DNA of 64,000 nt, taken from assembly GCF_009659535.1 (NCBI RefSeq), contig NZ_VJZZ01000023.1:1-64000 (forward strand), read 5' to 3'. Shown here piece after piece: positions 13,901-22,844 of the stretch (position 1 is the first letter of the stretch; every line of letters starts with the position of its first letter). The notes beneath the pieces were generated by a model. It did not search any database. It was not told the origin of the DNA and saw only the letters and a list, made by a program, of their open reading frames with translations. The translations under genes were made by a program, and so were the position numbers. This DNA is from Aggregicoccus sp. 17bor-14 (GTDB lineage Bacteria > Myxococcota > Myxococcia > Myxococcales > Myxococcaceae).

Positions 13901-15703
13901 TCAGCTGCTCTTGCGCCGCTCGGCCTCGTCCGCGGCGAAGAGCTGCTCGAGCTCCTGGCGGCCGCGCTGTGAGATCTCGGCGAGCTTCTTCTCATCCCCC
14001 TGGTGGCGGTAGGCGCGCAGCAGCATCGCCTCGTCCAGCTCGCGGAAGCGCTCGATGGACTCGCGCGCCTCGGAGTAGCCCATCGTGAGCTCCTCGAGCA
14101 CCTCCTGCGTCATCTCCAGGCTCGCCGCGAAGGTCTCGCGCATCACGTGCACCACCCCCAGGTCCAAGAGTGCGTAGGCGTGCTGGCGGTTGCGCGCCCG
14201 GGCGATGATGGTCAGCTGCGGGAAGTGCTGCTTCGCCGTCTGCACGATGTGCACGCTGGCCTGCGCGTCGTCCACCGCCACCACCAGCACCTTCGCCTTG
14301 TCCGCGCGCGCCGCGCGCAGCAGGTCGAGGCGCGCCGCGTCCCCGTAGAACACCTTGGTGGTGCCGAAGCGGCGCAGGAAGTCGATGTGCTCGGAGTTGA
14401 TGTCCATGGCGGTGAAGCCGATGCGCTTGGCCGCGAGCACGCGCGCCACCACCTGCCCCACCCGACCCATGCCGGCGATGATGACCGGGTTGTCCTCGGT
14501 GGCCGCCACGTCGAAGTCGCGCTTCTGCTGCCGGCGCGCGCGCAGGCGCGGCCGCACGAGCCGCTCGTGCACCAGGTAGAGCAGCGGCGTCACGCCCATG
14601 GAGAGGCTCACCACCACCACCAGCAGGTCCGCGAGCGCGCGGTCCATCACGCGCTGGGCCACCGCGAGGCTGAAGAGCACGAAGGCGAACTCTCCGCCCT
14701 GGCTGATGACCACCGCGAGATCCAGCCCGGACTCCTTGCTCCGCAGGCTCCAGCGCCCCAGCCCGTAGAGCACCACCCCCTTGAGCAGCACCAGCAGCAG
14801 CACCAGCGCGGCCACCCCCAGCGGCCGCGCGGCGATGAGCCCGAGGTTCACGCTCATCCCCACCGAGAGGAAGAAGAGCCCGAGCAAGAGCCCCTTGAAG
14901 GGCTCGATGTCCGCCTCCAGCTCGTGCTTGAACTCGCTGTTGGCCAGCAGCACGCCGGCGAGGAAGGCGCCCAGCGCCGGGGACAGGCCCACCTGGCTCA
15001 CCCCCACCGCCGTGCCCAGCACCACCAGCAGCGCCGTCGCGGTGAACAGCTCCTGGCTGTGCGTGTTCGCCACGATCTTGAAGAGCGGCCGCACCACGAA
15101 GGGCGCCCCCAGCACCACCGCCGCGAGCACCCCCACCACCTTGAGCCCCACCACCCAGCCCGGCGCGCTGCTGGGCGCCGCGGCCCCCGCGCCGCCGTCC
15201 GCGAGGAAGGGCAGCAGCGCCAGGATGGGGATGACCGCGAGGTCCTGGAACAGCAGGATGCCGAAGGCCGCGCGCCCGTGGTCCTGGGTGAGCTCGTTCT
15301 TCTCCGCGAGCAACTGCAGCGCGAACGCGGTGGAGGAGAGCGAGAGCCCCAGCCCCGCCACCAGTGCCGGGCGCCAGGAGAGCCCCAGCGCCATGCCCAC
15401 TGCGCCCAGGAGCAGCGCGCTCAGCAGCACCTGCGCGCCGCCCAGCCCGAACACCCCGCGGCGCAGCTCCCACAGGCGCGAGGGCTGCAGCTCCAGCCCG
15501 ATGAGGAAGAGCAGCAGCACCACCCCGAACTCGGAGATGTGCATCACCGCCTCCACCTCGCCGATGAGGCGCAGGCCCCAGGGGCCGATGACCGCGCCGG
15601 CCGCGAGGTAGCCGAGCACCGAGCCCAGCCCGAGCCGCTTGAAGAGGGGCACGGACACCACGGTGGCCGCGAGGAAGATGAGCGCCTGCTGGAGCCAGGA
15701 CAT
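13901..15703 (-). CDS. Kef-type K+/H+ antiporter with RCK (TrkA-N) domain
   Basis: The 600-residue product starts at MSWLQQALIFLAATVVSVPL, past an upstream in-frame ATG that lacks support. Residues about 1-385 form a CPA2-type sodium/proton exchanger membrane domain with some 12 helices, including LGYLAAGAVIGPWGL, GVVLLLFLIGLELQP, LSLSSTAFALQLL and GAFLAGVLLANSEFK. Residues about 405-525 are a TrkA-N nucleotide-binding domain with IIAGMGRVGQVVARVL. A charged helical tail follows. The order matches KefB/KefC potassium efflux systems, which exchange K+ for protons. The Gly-rich nucleotide loop is intact. I cannot tell whether it is glutathione-gated. Confidence 0.9.
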   Translation of the reverse strand: MSWLQQALIFLAATVVSVPLFKRLGLGSVLGYLAAGAVIGPWGLRLIGEVEAVMHISEFGVVLLLFLIGLELQPSRLWELRRGVFGLGGAQVLLSALLLGAVGMALGLSWRPALVAGLGLSLSSTAFALQLLAEKNELTQDHGRAAFGILLFQDLAVIPILALLPFLADGGAGAAAPSSAPGWVVGLKVVGVLAAVVLGAPFVVRPLFKIVANTHSQELFTATALLVVLGTAVGVSQVGLSPALGAFLAGVLLANSEFKHELEADIEPFKGLLLGLFFLSVGMSVNLGLIAARPLGVAALVLLLVLLKGVVLYGLGRWSLRSKESGLDLAVVISQGGEFAFVLFSLAVAQRVMDRALADLLVVVVSLSMGVTPLLYLVHERLVRPRLRARRQQKRDFDVAATEDNPVIIAGMGRVGQVVARVLAAKRIGFTAMDINSEHIDFLRRFGTTKVFYGDAARLDLLRAARADKAKVLVVAVDDAQASVHIVQTAKQHFPQLTIIARARNRQHAYALLDLGVVHVMRETFAASLEMTQEVLEELTMGYSEARESIERFRELDEAMLLRAYRHQGDEKKLAEISQRGRQELEQLFAADEAERRKSS

Positions 15704-15755
15704 GCCGCCCTCATTGCACGCCCGGCCCCGCGGCCACAACGCTCGCGCGGCGCGC

Positions 15756-16280
15756 CTAGAGCGTGAGCACCAGGGTCGCGCGCTCCTCGCCGCCCTCCCG
15801 CGTGCACTGCAGCACGGGCTGACCGAGCCGGCGCACCCAGTCCGCCCAGTAGGGCTCCTGCAGCAGCGGGTCGTCCGCGAACACCGCCTGCAGCCGCCGC
15901 TCCGGGAGCCCCGGGGCCTGGATGTCCAGGTGCACGTGCGCGGGGATGTGGCGCGCCTGGCCTCCCAGGGTCACGGTCCACGGATAGCGGCCGGGATGGA
16001 TGGTGCGCAGGACGAAGGCTCCCTGGGCATCCGAGCGCAGCCAGGCGGAGAGGCGCGCGTGGGGTTCGTCCATGGGGCGCTCGCGCGTGTAGTGCCCCTG
16101 CGCGTCGGTCTGGTAGGCGTGCACCTGCGCGCCCGCCACCGGCCGTCCGTCGCGCGTCCTCAGGCGCACGGTCAGCTCGAGCCGCACGCCGGGCTCCGTG
16201 GCCGGAGCGAGCTGCACGGGCGCAGGCGCGCGCGCCGCCGCGAGCAGCAGCGCGCCGAGCAGCAGGACGGGGCTGGACAT
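15756..16280 (-). CDS. Secreted intradiol ring-cleavage dioxygenase-like protein
   Basis: The 174-residue product has an N-terminal signal (MSSPVLLLGALLLAAARA). The mature part resembles the beta-sandwich of intradiol dioxygenases: RDGRPVAGAQVHAYQTDAQG with a following Tyr, FVLRTIHPGRYPW, and RHIPAHVHLDIQAPG. In the family, two Tyr and two His bind Fe(III), and Tyr in HYTRE, Tyr in GRYPW and both His of HVH are present. The protein is short and exported, unlike cytoplasmic catechol or protocatechuate enzymes, so the substrate is unknown. It is divergent from the gene at 16340. Confidence 0.75.
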   Translation of the reverse strand: MSSPVLLLGALLLAAARAPAPVQLAPATEPGVRLELTVRLRTRDGRPVAGAQVHAYQTDAQGHYTRERPMDEPHARLSAWLRSDAQGAFVLRTIHPGRYPWTVTLGGQARHIPAHVHLDIQAPGLPERRLQAVFADDPLLQEPYWADWVRRLGQPVLQCTREGGEERATLVLTL

Positions 16281-16339
16281 GGGGCGACCCTCCTGGGGAG
16301 ACGTAGGAGCGTAGCGCGAGTGCAGGTACGCTCGGGCGC

Positions 16340-16756
16340 GTGAACGTCACGCCCTCCCGCCCCTACTCCCTGTCCCGCGGCCGCGCCGTGTGGATGGGCC
16401 TGCTCGCCTTCCTGCCCCTGGCCTTCCTCGGGCTTTTCTTCGTGGCCTTCTTCGGGATGGCGCTGAGCGACTTCGCGCGCGCCCAGGGACACGGCGGCCC
16501 GCAGCCCGAGCTGCCGCTCTTCTTCCTCCTCGTGTTCTTCCCGCTGCAGTGCGTGTTCATGGTGGCCTGGGTCACGAGCATCGTGCTCTACGTGCTCGAC
16601 CTCTTCCGCAACCCGCACGTGCCCGACAACCTGCGGCCGGTGTGGGCCATCCTCTTCTTCTTCATGGGCATGCTCACCCTGCCCGTGTACTGGTTCCTCT
16701 ACCTGTGGCAGCCCTCGGGCCGGCCGCCGCTCGTGCCCGGACCGGAGGCGGTTTGA
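16340..16756 (+). CDS. Small integral membrane protein
   Basis: The 138-residue product starts with GTG at 16340. Hydrophobic segments lie at about residues 18-42 (VWMGLLAFLPLAFLGLFFVA), 58-86 (a Phe-rich stretch) and 102-123 (WAILFFFMGMLTLPVYWFLY), suggesting three or four membrane spans. A short polar loop with RNPHVPDNLRPVWA precedes the last span, a pattern seen in PLD-nuclease-type N-terminal and similar small membrane proteins. The function is unknown. It is followed closely by the NTF2-like gene at 16779 and may share its transcript. Confidence 0.75.
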   Translation: MNVTPSRPYSLSRGRAVWMGLLAFLPLAFLGLFFVAFFGMALSDFARAQGHGGPQPELPLFFLLVFFPLQCVFMVAWVTSIVLYVLDLFRNPHVPDNLRPVWAILFFFMGMLTLPVYWFLYLWQPSGRPPLVPGPEAV

Positions 16757-16778
16757 TGCTCGACCGGAGGTAGTCCCG

Positions 16779-17165
16779 ATGGACGCGAACCTGCAGCTCA
16801 TCCAGGAGGCCTACGCGGCGTACGCGCGGGGCGACGTCGCGGCGGTGTTCTCGCTGCTGCACCCGGACGTGGAGATCCACCAGACGCCCCTGCTTCCCTG
16901 GGGCGGAGACCACCGCGGGCACGCAGGCGCGCGCACCTTCTTCCAGCGGCTGGGCGAGCACACCCAGGCCGTGCCCCAGCCCGAGCAGTACCTCGCGGCC
17001 GGCGACGACGTGGTGGCGGTGGGCCGCCTGCGCGGGCGGGCGCGCGCCTCGGGCCGCCCCATCGACCTGGCCATCGTGCACGTGTGGACCGTGCGCGAGG
17101 GGCGCATCGTGCGCTTCACCGCGTACATCGACACGCCGGCGATGCTGCAGGCGCTCGCCCCCTGA
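16779..17165 (+). CDS. NTF2/SnoaL-like protein
   Basis: The 128-residue product begins MDANLQLIQEAYAAYARGDV, the standard opening helix of SnoaL-like proteins. It continues with FSLLHPDVEIHQTPLLPWGG, then a beta-sheet region ending DLAIVHVWTVREGRIVRFTA and a closing helix. Length and pattern fit the cone-shaped NTF2-like fold (ketosteroid-isomerase type). Some members are isomerases or hydrolases, many only bind ligands. His/Asp pairs are present, but no specific activity can be assigned. It starts 22 bases after the membrane protein gene. Confidence 0.82.
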   Translation: MDANLQLIQEAYAAYARGDVAAVFSLLHPDVEIHQTPLLPWGGDHRGHAGARTFFQRLGEHTQAVPQPEQYLAAGDDVVAVGRLRGRARASGRPIDLAIVHVWTVREGRIVRFTAYIDTPAMLQALAP

Positions 17166-19028
17166 CTAGGGGCGCCTCGGAGGCAGAGGGGGATCAGCCG
17201 TCTCGAGCGCCCGCTCTGCGACTTCGTGGATACCCAGCGCCCGTTCATAGGTATCCGGCCCCTGAGCGCCCCCCGTCGATGTGGCTCCCCCTACGAGGTC
17301 CACTCGCATCCGCTGGCCGCAGCCGTAGGAAGTGAACTCGGCGCGGGTGCGCTGCGGGGTTCCGTTGGGACACGACCACTCCAGCACCGCGGAGTAGCCA
17401 GTCGTGGACTGGCAATCCGAAGGCACCTCGGGTCGGGTCGACGCAGCGACGAGCTCGCGCATCAGCGCCTCGCCCTCGGCGCGAGTGAGCTGGCGCTTCA
17501 CTTCGACCGGGCCATCGCCCACATCCCGCTTGCCGTGCAGTGCGGCACCATCCGGGGCAAGCTCGAGGACGAGCGAGCTCTGCGTTCCGCCGAAGCAGCC
17601 CTGGATCCCGAAGTCCACCTTCACCGAGGCCCTGGGCGAGGAGACCGCGCAGTCGAAGGGCGTCTCCCAGTGCGTCTGCGTGCTCTCGCTCCCACCTCCG
17701 GGACGCCGCCCCGAGGCGACGGTGAAGTCATACGCTTCGAGGGCGTCGGTGGTGGGCTCCCAGCGATGCCCTGCGTCTCGCGAGCGAAGCAGGCCTCCGC
17801 CGGTCAGCTCGGCGAAAACCCTCCCGTCCGCGAGGAAGACGATGTCGCGTACTGGAGTGCGCGGGAGGCGTCCCACCCGGTACCAGGTGCGGCCTCCATC
17901 CTGGGTGGCGGCGACCTGGTCTCCTGCCCAGCCGAGCCAGCTCTGCGGCGTGCGCTGCGCGAGTCCTTCCAGTTGCGTCAGCGTGCCGCGAGGGCGCGTC
18001 AGGAGCGGCCCCGCTCGCGTCACCTTCCCCGTCACTTCGAGCTGCAGTCCTTCTGGATGCGGGCTGGCGATGACGTCGGGTCCCACGATCCAGGCGTCCG
18101 CAAACGATGGAAGCCAAGCCGCGAGCGGAAGGCCTGCGGCACTTGAGGTCACCACTTGACGGCCATCCGGCCTCGTCGAGACGTATCGCCCGCTCTCCTG
18201 CTGCCTCCCGATTGGCTGCCATGTCTTGCCGCCATCGTCGGTGCGGAAGAGACCATCCGAGCCGCCAACCCAGCCGATGCTCCGCGTGAGGCGCAGGACG
18301 TGACGCAGCTCGGGAGGCAAGCCCGGCGTGCCGGCAAAGAGTACCCGCGGCGCCTGCTTCGGCGGCGTGAGCGCCGCCCAGGTCTCACCACCATCCTCCG
18401 TCTTCCAGAGCGTTCCTTGCATGCCCGCGGCCCAGCCGCTGTCCGGCGTGAGGAACGAGAGAGACATGCATCGGTCCTCCCCGTTGAAGGGCGACGCCTT
18501 CAGCTCAGCCCACCGAGCTCCCGCGTCATCGCTCCGGTAGATGCGCCCCGAGGAGCCACACACCCAGGTCCGCGCTCCGCTTCGCTCCAATGAGTAGACC
18601 CAGAGGGGCTCGGGCAGGGGCACCGCCTTCCAGGTCCGCCCAGCGTCGACGGTGCGAAGCACGCGCGCCCCGATGTAGCCGGCAGCAACCCCCACATCCG
18701 GCGAGTACCAGGCGAGGAAATCCAACGTGCGCAAGGTCTCCCCCTCGGCCTCCAGCGCCTTGCCGAGAGCAGCCTGCAGCTCGGTGGCGGGTTGCCAGGA
18801 GTGGCCCGAATCCTCACTGCGCAACACCTGCACGACGGACCCCTCAGCAGAGCCCGTTTCCGGATCGATGCGCCGCGGTGCCAATGCCCACCAGTCCTGC
18901 GGAAGGCGAGCGCTGACCAGTCGGGGGCGGACGTGGAGCTCCGCGACGCTGAAGTCGACCTTGGGCAAGGGGGGCGGTGAAGCTGCGGTCAGGAGAGCAG
19001 CCACTGCAGCGGCGCAGGCGAACGTCAT
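17166..19028 (-). CDS. Exported Asp-box (BNR) beta-propeller protein
   Basis: The 620-residue product starts at MTFACAAAVAALLTAASP, chosen because GGAGG lies 8 bases upstream; longer in-frame starts lack a site. A signal peptide is followed by a propeller with seven Asp-box motifs of the form (S/T)xDxGxxW: RSEDSGHSW, RTVDAGRTW, RSDDAGARW, KTEDGGETW, RTDDGGKTW, ATQDGGRTW and RSRDAGHRW. These are typical of sortilin/Ycf48/sialidase-like propellers. The C-terminal 130 residues form a separate domain with several Cys (DFGIQGCFGG, SDCQSTTGY, SYGCGQRM). No sialidase arginine triad is evident, so a binding role is likely. Confidence 0.85.
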   Translation of the reverse strand: MTFACAAAVAALLTAASPPPLPKVDFSVAELHVRPRLVSARLPQDWWALAPRRIDPETGSAEGSVVQVLRSEDSGHSWQPATELQAALGKALEAEGETLRTLDFLAWYSPDVGVAAGYIGARVLRTVDAGRTWKAVPLPEPLWVYSLERSGARTWVCGSSGRIYRSDDAGARWAELKASPFNGEDRCMSLSFLTPDSGWAAGMQGTLWKTEDGGETWAALTPPKQAPRVLFAGTPGLPPELRHVLRLTRSIGWVGGSDGLFRTDDGGKTWQPIGRQQESGRYVSTRPDGRQVVTSSAAGLPLAAWLPSFADAWIVGPDVIASPHPEGLQLEVTGKVTRAGPLLTRPRGTLTQLEGLAQRTPQSWLGWAGDQVAATQDGGRTWYRVGRLPRTPVRDIVFLADGRVFAELTGGGLLRSRDAGHRWEPTTDALEAYDFTVASGRRPGGGSESTQTHWETPFDCAVSSPRASVKVDFGIQGCFGGTQSSLVLELAPDGAALHGKRDVGDGPVEVKRQLTRAEGEALMRELVAASTRPEVPSDCQSTTGYSAVLEWSCPNGTPQRTRAEFTSYGCGQRMRVDLVGGATSTGGAQGPDTYERALGIHEVAERALETADPPLPPRRP

Positions 19029-19036
19029 GGGTGAAG

Positions 19037-19041
19037 CCTCC
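19037..19041 (-). promoter_or_regulatory. Ribosome-binding site fixing the propeller gene start
   Basis: A perfect GGAGG on the minus strand, 8 bases from ATG at 19028, decides between three candidate starts. Confidence 0.75.
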
Positions 19042-19281
19042 GTGGTCGCCATCCTCGCTGGCCCTCCGTGGAGATTCTTCACCGTGTCTTCATGGCTCCC
19101 ACATTCGTTCGGCAGCAAGCGATGCCCTGCGCCGTACAGAGGGCCCCACGTGTCGGCCCGGAGGCCCCGCCTGCTCTCCGCACGTGCAGACGCAATCGGG
19201 TTGCACATACATCCCCCCACCTATCTGGGCGCGGGGGCGGTCGGGTAAAGGGGCGCGGCCCCTTCCCTCCCGAGGTCTCCC

Positions 19282-21426
19282 GTGTCGCACCTCCGTCCCC
19301 TGCGCCACTGCGCCCTGCTCGCGCTGCTGCTCCTGCCCCTGCTCGCCTGCTCCGGTACCGAGGACGCACAGGCCCCGGCGCGCTGCGGCGACGCGAAGGT
19401 GGACAGCGGGGAGCGCTGCGACGACGGGAACACCCAGGGGGGCGACGGCTGCAGCGCGGACTGCCGCTCGCTCGAGCGCTGCGGGGACGGGGTGCTCGAG
19501 ACGGCGCGCGGCGAGGTCTGCGACGACGGCAACACGGTGGCCGGCGACGGCTGCAGCTCGGACTGCCACTCGAACGAGTCCTGCGGCAACGGCACGGTGG
19601 ACACGGCGGCCGGCGAGGCCTGTGACGACGGCAACACCGTGGGCGGCGACGGCTGCAGCGCGGACTGCCGCACCCGCGAGGGCTGCGGGAACGGGGTGAA
19701 GGACGTGGGCGAGGTCTGCGACGACGGCAACGCGAGCAACGAGGACGACTGCCTCACGGCCTGCGTGCTCGCGCGCTGCGGCGACGGCCAGGTGGACCGC
19801 GCGGAGCCGGGCGTGGAGGCCTGCGACGACGGCAACACCGAGACCGAGACCGAGTGCCCCTACGGCACCGACCACTGCACCCGCTGCGATGCCACCTGCG
19901 GCGCGAAGCTCGAGCTCACCGGCAACGTGTGCGGCGATGGCGTGACCGCCCCCGGCCACGAGGCCTGCGACGATGGCAACACCACCACCGAGACCGCCTG
20001 CCCCGATGGCGTGGCCAACTGCACCGCGTGCGACGCGTCCTGCGGCACCGTGCTCCACCTGACGGGCTCCGTGTGCGGTGACGGCCAGGTGAGCGGCGGC
20101 GAGGCCTGCGACGACGGCAACACCGTGAGCGAGGCGCAGTGTCCCTACGGCGAAACGCAGTGCAGCGCCTGCAACGCCAACTGCAGCGCCGTGCTTCAGC
20201 TGACGGGCAACTTCTGCGGCGACGCCAAGGTGACCGACAGCGAGCGCTGCGACGACGGCAACACCGTTACAGAGACCGAGTGCGCCTATGGGACGCGCAC
20301 CTGCACCACCTGCAACGCGACCTGCAGCACTGCCCTGCAGCTCACCGGCCGCTTCTGCGGCGACGGCGCGAAGAACGATGCCTCGGAGGTCTGCGACGAC
20401 GGCAACACCGTCACGGAGACCGAGTGCCCCTATGGCGTCCCTCGCTGCGACGCCTGCAGCGCCACCTGCGGCGCCGTGCTCAGCCTCACCGGCCGCTACT
20501 GCGGGGACGGCGCGAAGAACGACCCCCGGGAGCTGTGCGACGACGGCAACAATATCGACGAGACCGAGTGCCCCTACGGCACGCGCACCTGCACCACCTG
20601 CAACAGCACCTGTTCCGGCGTGCGCTCGCTCACCGGCGGCGTCTGCGGCGACGGCGTGAAGAACGGCCCGGAGGAGTGCGACGACGGCAACACCGTGAAC
20701 GGGGACGGCTGCAGCTCCGGCTGCACCATCGAGCACACCTGCGGCAACGGCATCCTCGAGAAGGGCGAGGCCTGCGACGACGGCAACACGGTGACCGAGA
20801 CCTCCTGCCCCTACGGCACCGCGAGCTGCACCGCCTGCAACGCCACCTGCACGGGCACGGTGAGCCTCACCGGCCCGGTGTGCGGCGACGGCGTGAAGAA
20901 CGGCCCCGAGGCCTGCGACGACGGCAACACGCTCGCCTGCGGCACCTGCAGCGCGAACTGCCTCATCGTGCAGCTGGCCCCGGCGACCGGGAGCATCGTG
21001 ACCGTGGCAGGCAGCAGCGTGCTCGACGGGGAGACCGTCACCCTCGTCGACGGGTTCCTCGGCGGCGCGCGCGTCTTCGAGTTCGACCGCAACGGCTCGG
21101 TGACGCAGGGCCGCGTGGGCGTGAGCGTCACCACGACCTTCACGGCAGACCAGGTGGCAGCCTCGCTCGCCGCGGCCATCAACGCCCAGACCGGGGACTT
21201 CCGCATCGGCGCCACGGCCTCCGGGACCACGGTGACGGTGACCCAGAAGCAGGACGGCAGCCTCGGCAACCGCGCCATCACCGAGACGGTCGGGGCGGCC
21301 GGCTTCAAGGCAACGGGCCTGAGCGGCGGCGCCGGCTACGACTGCACCGCCGGCACCCGCTGCACCCGCAGCGAGGATTGCGACTTGTCGCTCGTGTGCT
21401 CGGGCGGCACCTGCACGTCGCCCTGA
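19282..21426 (+). CDS. DUF4215 myxococcal Cys-rich repeat lipoprotein
   Basis: The 714-residue product starts with GTG at 19282. Its signal peptide ends in a lipobox LLPLLAC, so the protein is a lipoprotein. Residues about 35-555 consist of 13 repeats centred on (E)xCDDGN, alternating two types: CDDGNTxxGDGCSxxC, and a longer one with ETECPYGTxxCxxCxATC. This is the DUF4215/TIGR02232 myxococcus Cys-rich repeat. The last 160 residues are different: a Gly/Thr-rich beta domain with SLAAAINAQTGDFRIGA, then a final Cys-rich RCTRSEDCDLSLVC. The role is inferred as a cell-surface structural or adhesive protein. Confidence 0.9.
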   Translation: MSHLRPLRHCALLALLLLPLLACSGTEDAQAPARCGDAKVDSGERCDDGNTQGGDGCSADCRSLERCGDGVLETARGEVCDDGNTVAGDGCSSDCHSNESCGNGTVDTAAGEACDDGNTVGGDGCSADCRTREGCGNGVKDVGEVCDDGNASNEDDCLTACVLARCGDGQVDRAEPGVEACDDGNTETETECPYGTDHCTRCDATCGAKLELTGNVCGDGVTAPGHEACDDGNTTTETACPDGVANCTACDASCGTVLHLTGSVCGDGQVSGGEACDDGNTVSEAQCPYGETQCSACNANCSAVLQLTGNFCGDAKVTDSERCDDGNTVTETECAYGTRTCTTCNATCSTALQLTGRFCGDGAKNDASEVCDDGNTVTETECPYGVPRCDACSATCGAVLSLTGRYCGDGAKNDPRELCDDGNNIDETECPYGTRTCTTCNSTCSGVRSLTGGVCGDGVKNGPEECDDGNTVNGDGCSSGCTIEHTCGNGILEKGEACDDGNTVTETSCPYGTASCTACNATCTGTVSLTGPVCGDGVKNGPEACDDGNTLACGTCSANCLIVQLAPATGSIVTVAGSSVLDGETVTLVDGFLGGARVFEFDRNGSVTQGRVGVSVTTTFTADQVAASLAAAINAQTGDFRIGATASGTTVTVTQKQDGSLGNRAITETVGAAGFKATGLSGGAGYDCTAGTRCTRSEDCDLSLVCSGGTCTSP

Positions 21427-21452
21427 GCCGGGGCGTCTATCCCTCACCCCGA

Positions 21453-21473
21453 CCCTCTCCCAAAGGGAGAGGG
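21453..21473. terminator. CCCTCTCCC hairpin after the DUF4215 gene
   Basis: CCCTCTCCC (21453-21461), AAA, GGGAGAGGG (21465-21473) is a perfect 9-bp stem with a 3-base loop, 26 bases after the stop. The same stem occurs at 38887-38907, so it is probably a dispersed palindromic repeat used as a terminator. There is no T-run. Confidence 0.6.
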
Positions 21474-21575
21474 GACATTGGCGCAGCGCAGCACGCGTCC
21501 TGAAAGGTGAATCACCGTTCATGTTTTTTCGGGCTGCGCTTGCCTCCTGCGGGCGGAGGGCGTTTCATCCGCGCC

Positions 21576-22841
21576 ATGAAGTTCCTGCGCGACCTCCGCT
21601 CGGTGCTGACGCTCACGGTCCTGGTGGCCGGGCTCGGCTACTTCGTCGACCTCTTCGACATCACGCTCTTCGGCGTGGTGCGCACCGCGTCCCTGCACGA
21701 CCTTGGCATCACCGACCCCCGCGAGGTGCTGGACTCGGGCGCCTTCATCTACAACTGCCAGATGGTGGGCCTGATGCTGGGCGGCCTGCTGTGGGGTGTG
21801 CTCGGCGACAAGCGCGGGCGCCTCTCGGTGATGTTCGGCTCCATCCTGCTCTACTCCTTCGCGAACCTGGCCAACGCCTTCGCCTGGAACGTGACGAGCT
21901 ACGGAGCCTGCCGCTTCCTCGGCGGCGTGGGGCTCGCGGGGGAGCTGGGCGCGGCCATCACGCTGGTGGCCGAGAGCCTGCCCAAGGACAAGCGCGGCCT
22001 GGGCACCACGCTGGTGGCCACCCTGGGCATGCTGGGGATCGTGGCGGCGGCGCTGCTGGGCCAGCACCTGCCCTGGAAGGCGGCCTACGTCACCGGCGGC
22101 CTGATGGGGCTCGCGCTGCTCTTCGCCCGCTTCAAGGTGAGCGAGAGCGAGCTGTTCAAGAAGCACCCGGGCGCAGCCGCTCGCGCGAACCCGCTGCTGC
22201 TGCTGCAGGGCGGACGCTTCCTCAAGTACCTCAGCTGCATCCTCATCGGCGTGCCCATCTACTTCACCACCGGCGTGCTCTTCACCTTCGCGCCCGAGCT
22301 CACGCGGGGCCTCAACGTGCAGGGGACGGTGACGGCCGGTGACGCCATCCTCTACGGCTCCATCGGCCTCACGCTGGGAGACCTGCTCGCCGGCCTCTTC
22401 AGCCAGGCGCTCAAGAGCCGCAAGCGCGCGGTGGGGCTCAACCTGGTGGCGGGCTTCGGCCTCATGCTGGTGTACGGGCTGGTGCCGGGCCTGACGAGCA
22501 CCGCCATCTACGTGCTCAGCTTCTTCATCGGCATCACCGTGGGCTACTGGGCGGTGCTGGTGACGATGGCGGCCGAGCAGTTCGGCACCAACATCCGCGC
22601 CACGGTGGCCACCACGGTGCCCAACTTCGTGCGCGGCTCGGCCGTGTTCGCGGTGATGGGCTTCAAGGCGCTCAAGGACCACATGCCGGTCTCCAGCGCG
22701 GCGCTGCTGGTGGGCAGCATCTGCTTCGGGCTCGCGCTGCTCGCGCTCACCCGCATCCAGGAGACGTTCCACCACAGCCTCGACTACGAGGAGAGCGCCG
22801 CCGAGCCGCACGCGGCCCGCAGCAGCACCCGCGCCGGCTGA
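21576..22841 (+). CDS. MFS transporter
   Basis: The 421-residue product starts at MKFLRDLRSVLTLTVLVAG; the upstream in-frame GTG at 21507 would add 23 unlikely residues. About 12 hydrophobic segments are visible. The motif A-like loop GVLGDKRGRLSV lies between spans 2 and 3, and the second span group includes GACRFLGGVGLAGELGAAIT, as in sugar/metabolite-type major facilitator members. The region after span 6 (KVSESELFKKHPGAAARAN) is the central cytoplasmic loop. The substrate cannot be predicted. The 3' end lies 3 bases from the end of the convergent hydrolase gene. Confidence 0.88.
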   Translation: MKFLRDLRSVLTLTVLVAGLGYFVDLFDITLFGVVRTASLHDLGITDPREVLDSGAFIYNCQMVGLMLGGLLWGVLGDKRGRLSVMFGSILLYSFANLANAFAWNVTSYGACRFLGGVGLAGELGAAITLVAESLPKDKRGLGTTLVATLGMLGIVAAALLGQHLPWKAAYVTGGLMGLALLFARFKVSESELFKKHPGAAARANPLLLLQGGRFLKYLSCILIGVPIYFTTGVLFTFAPELTRGLNVQGTVTAGDAILYGSIGLTLGDLLAGLFSQALKSRKRAVGLNLVAGFGLMLVYGLVPGLTSTAIYVLSFFIGITVGYWAVLVTMAAEQFGTNIRATVATTVPNFVRGSAVFAVMGFKALKDHMPVSSAALLVGSICFGLALLALTRIQETFHHSLDYEESAAEPHAARSSTRAG

Positions 22842-22844
22842 GCC

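Noticed and set aside
19282-21426. Regular repeats of about 100-140 bp that might suggest CRISPR or a tandem satellite
   Set aside because: They code for DUF4215 protein repeats in one continuous frame. Spacers are not unique DNA and the repeat units vary at codon third positions.
19090-21522. Minus-strand 810-codon frame opposite the DUF4215 gene
   Set aside because: It is the complement of a repetitive Cys-rich gene, producing repetitive Ala/Gly/Val sequence with no motif and no start signal.
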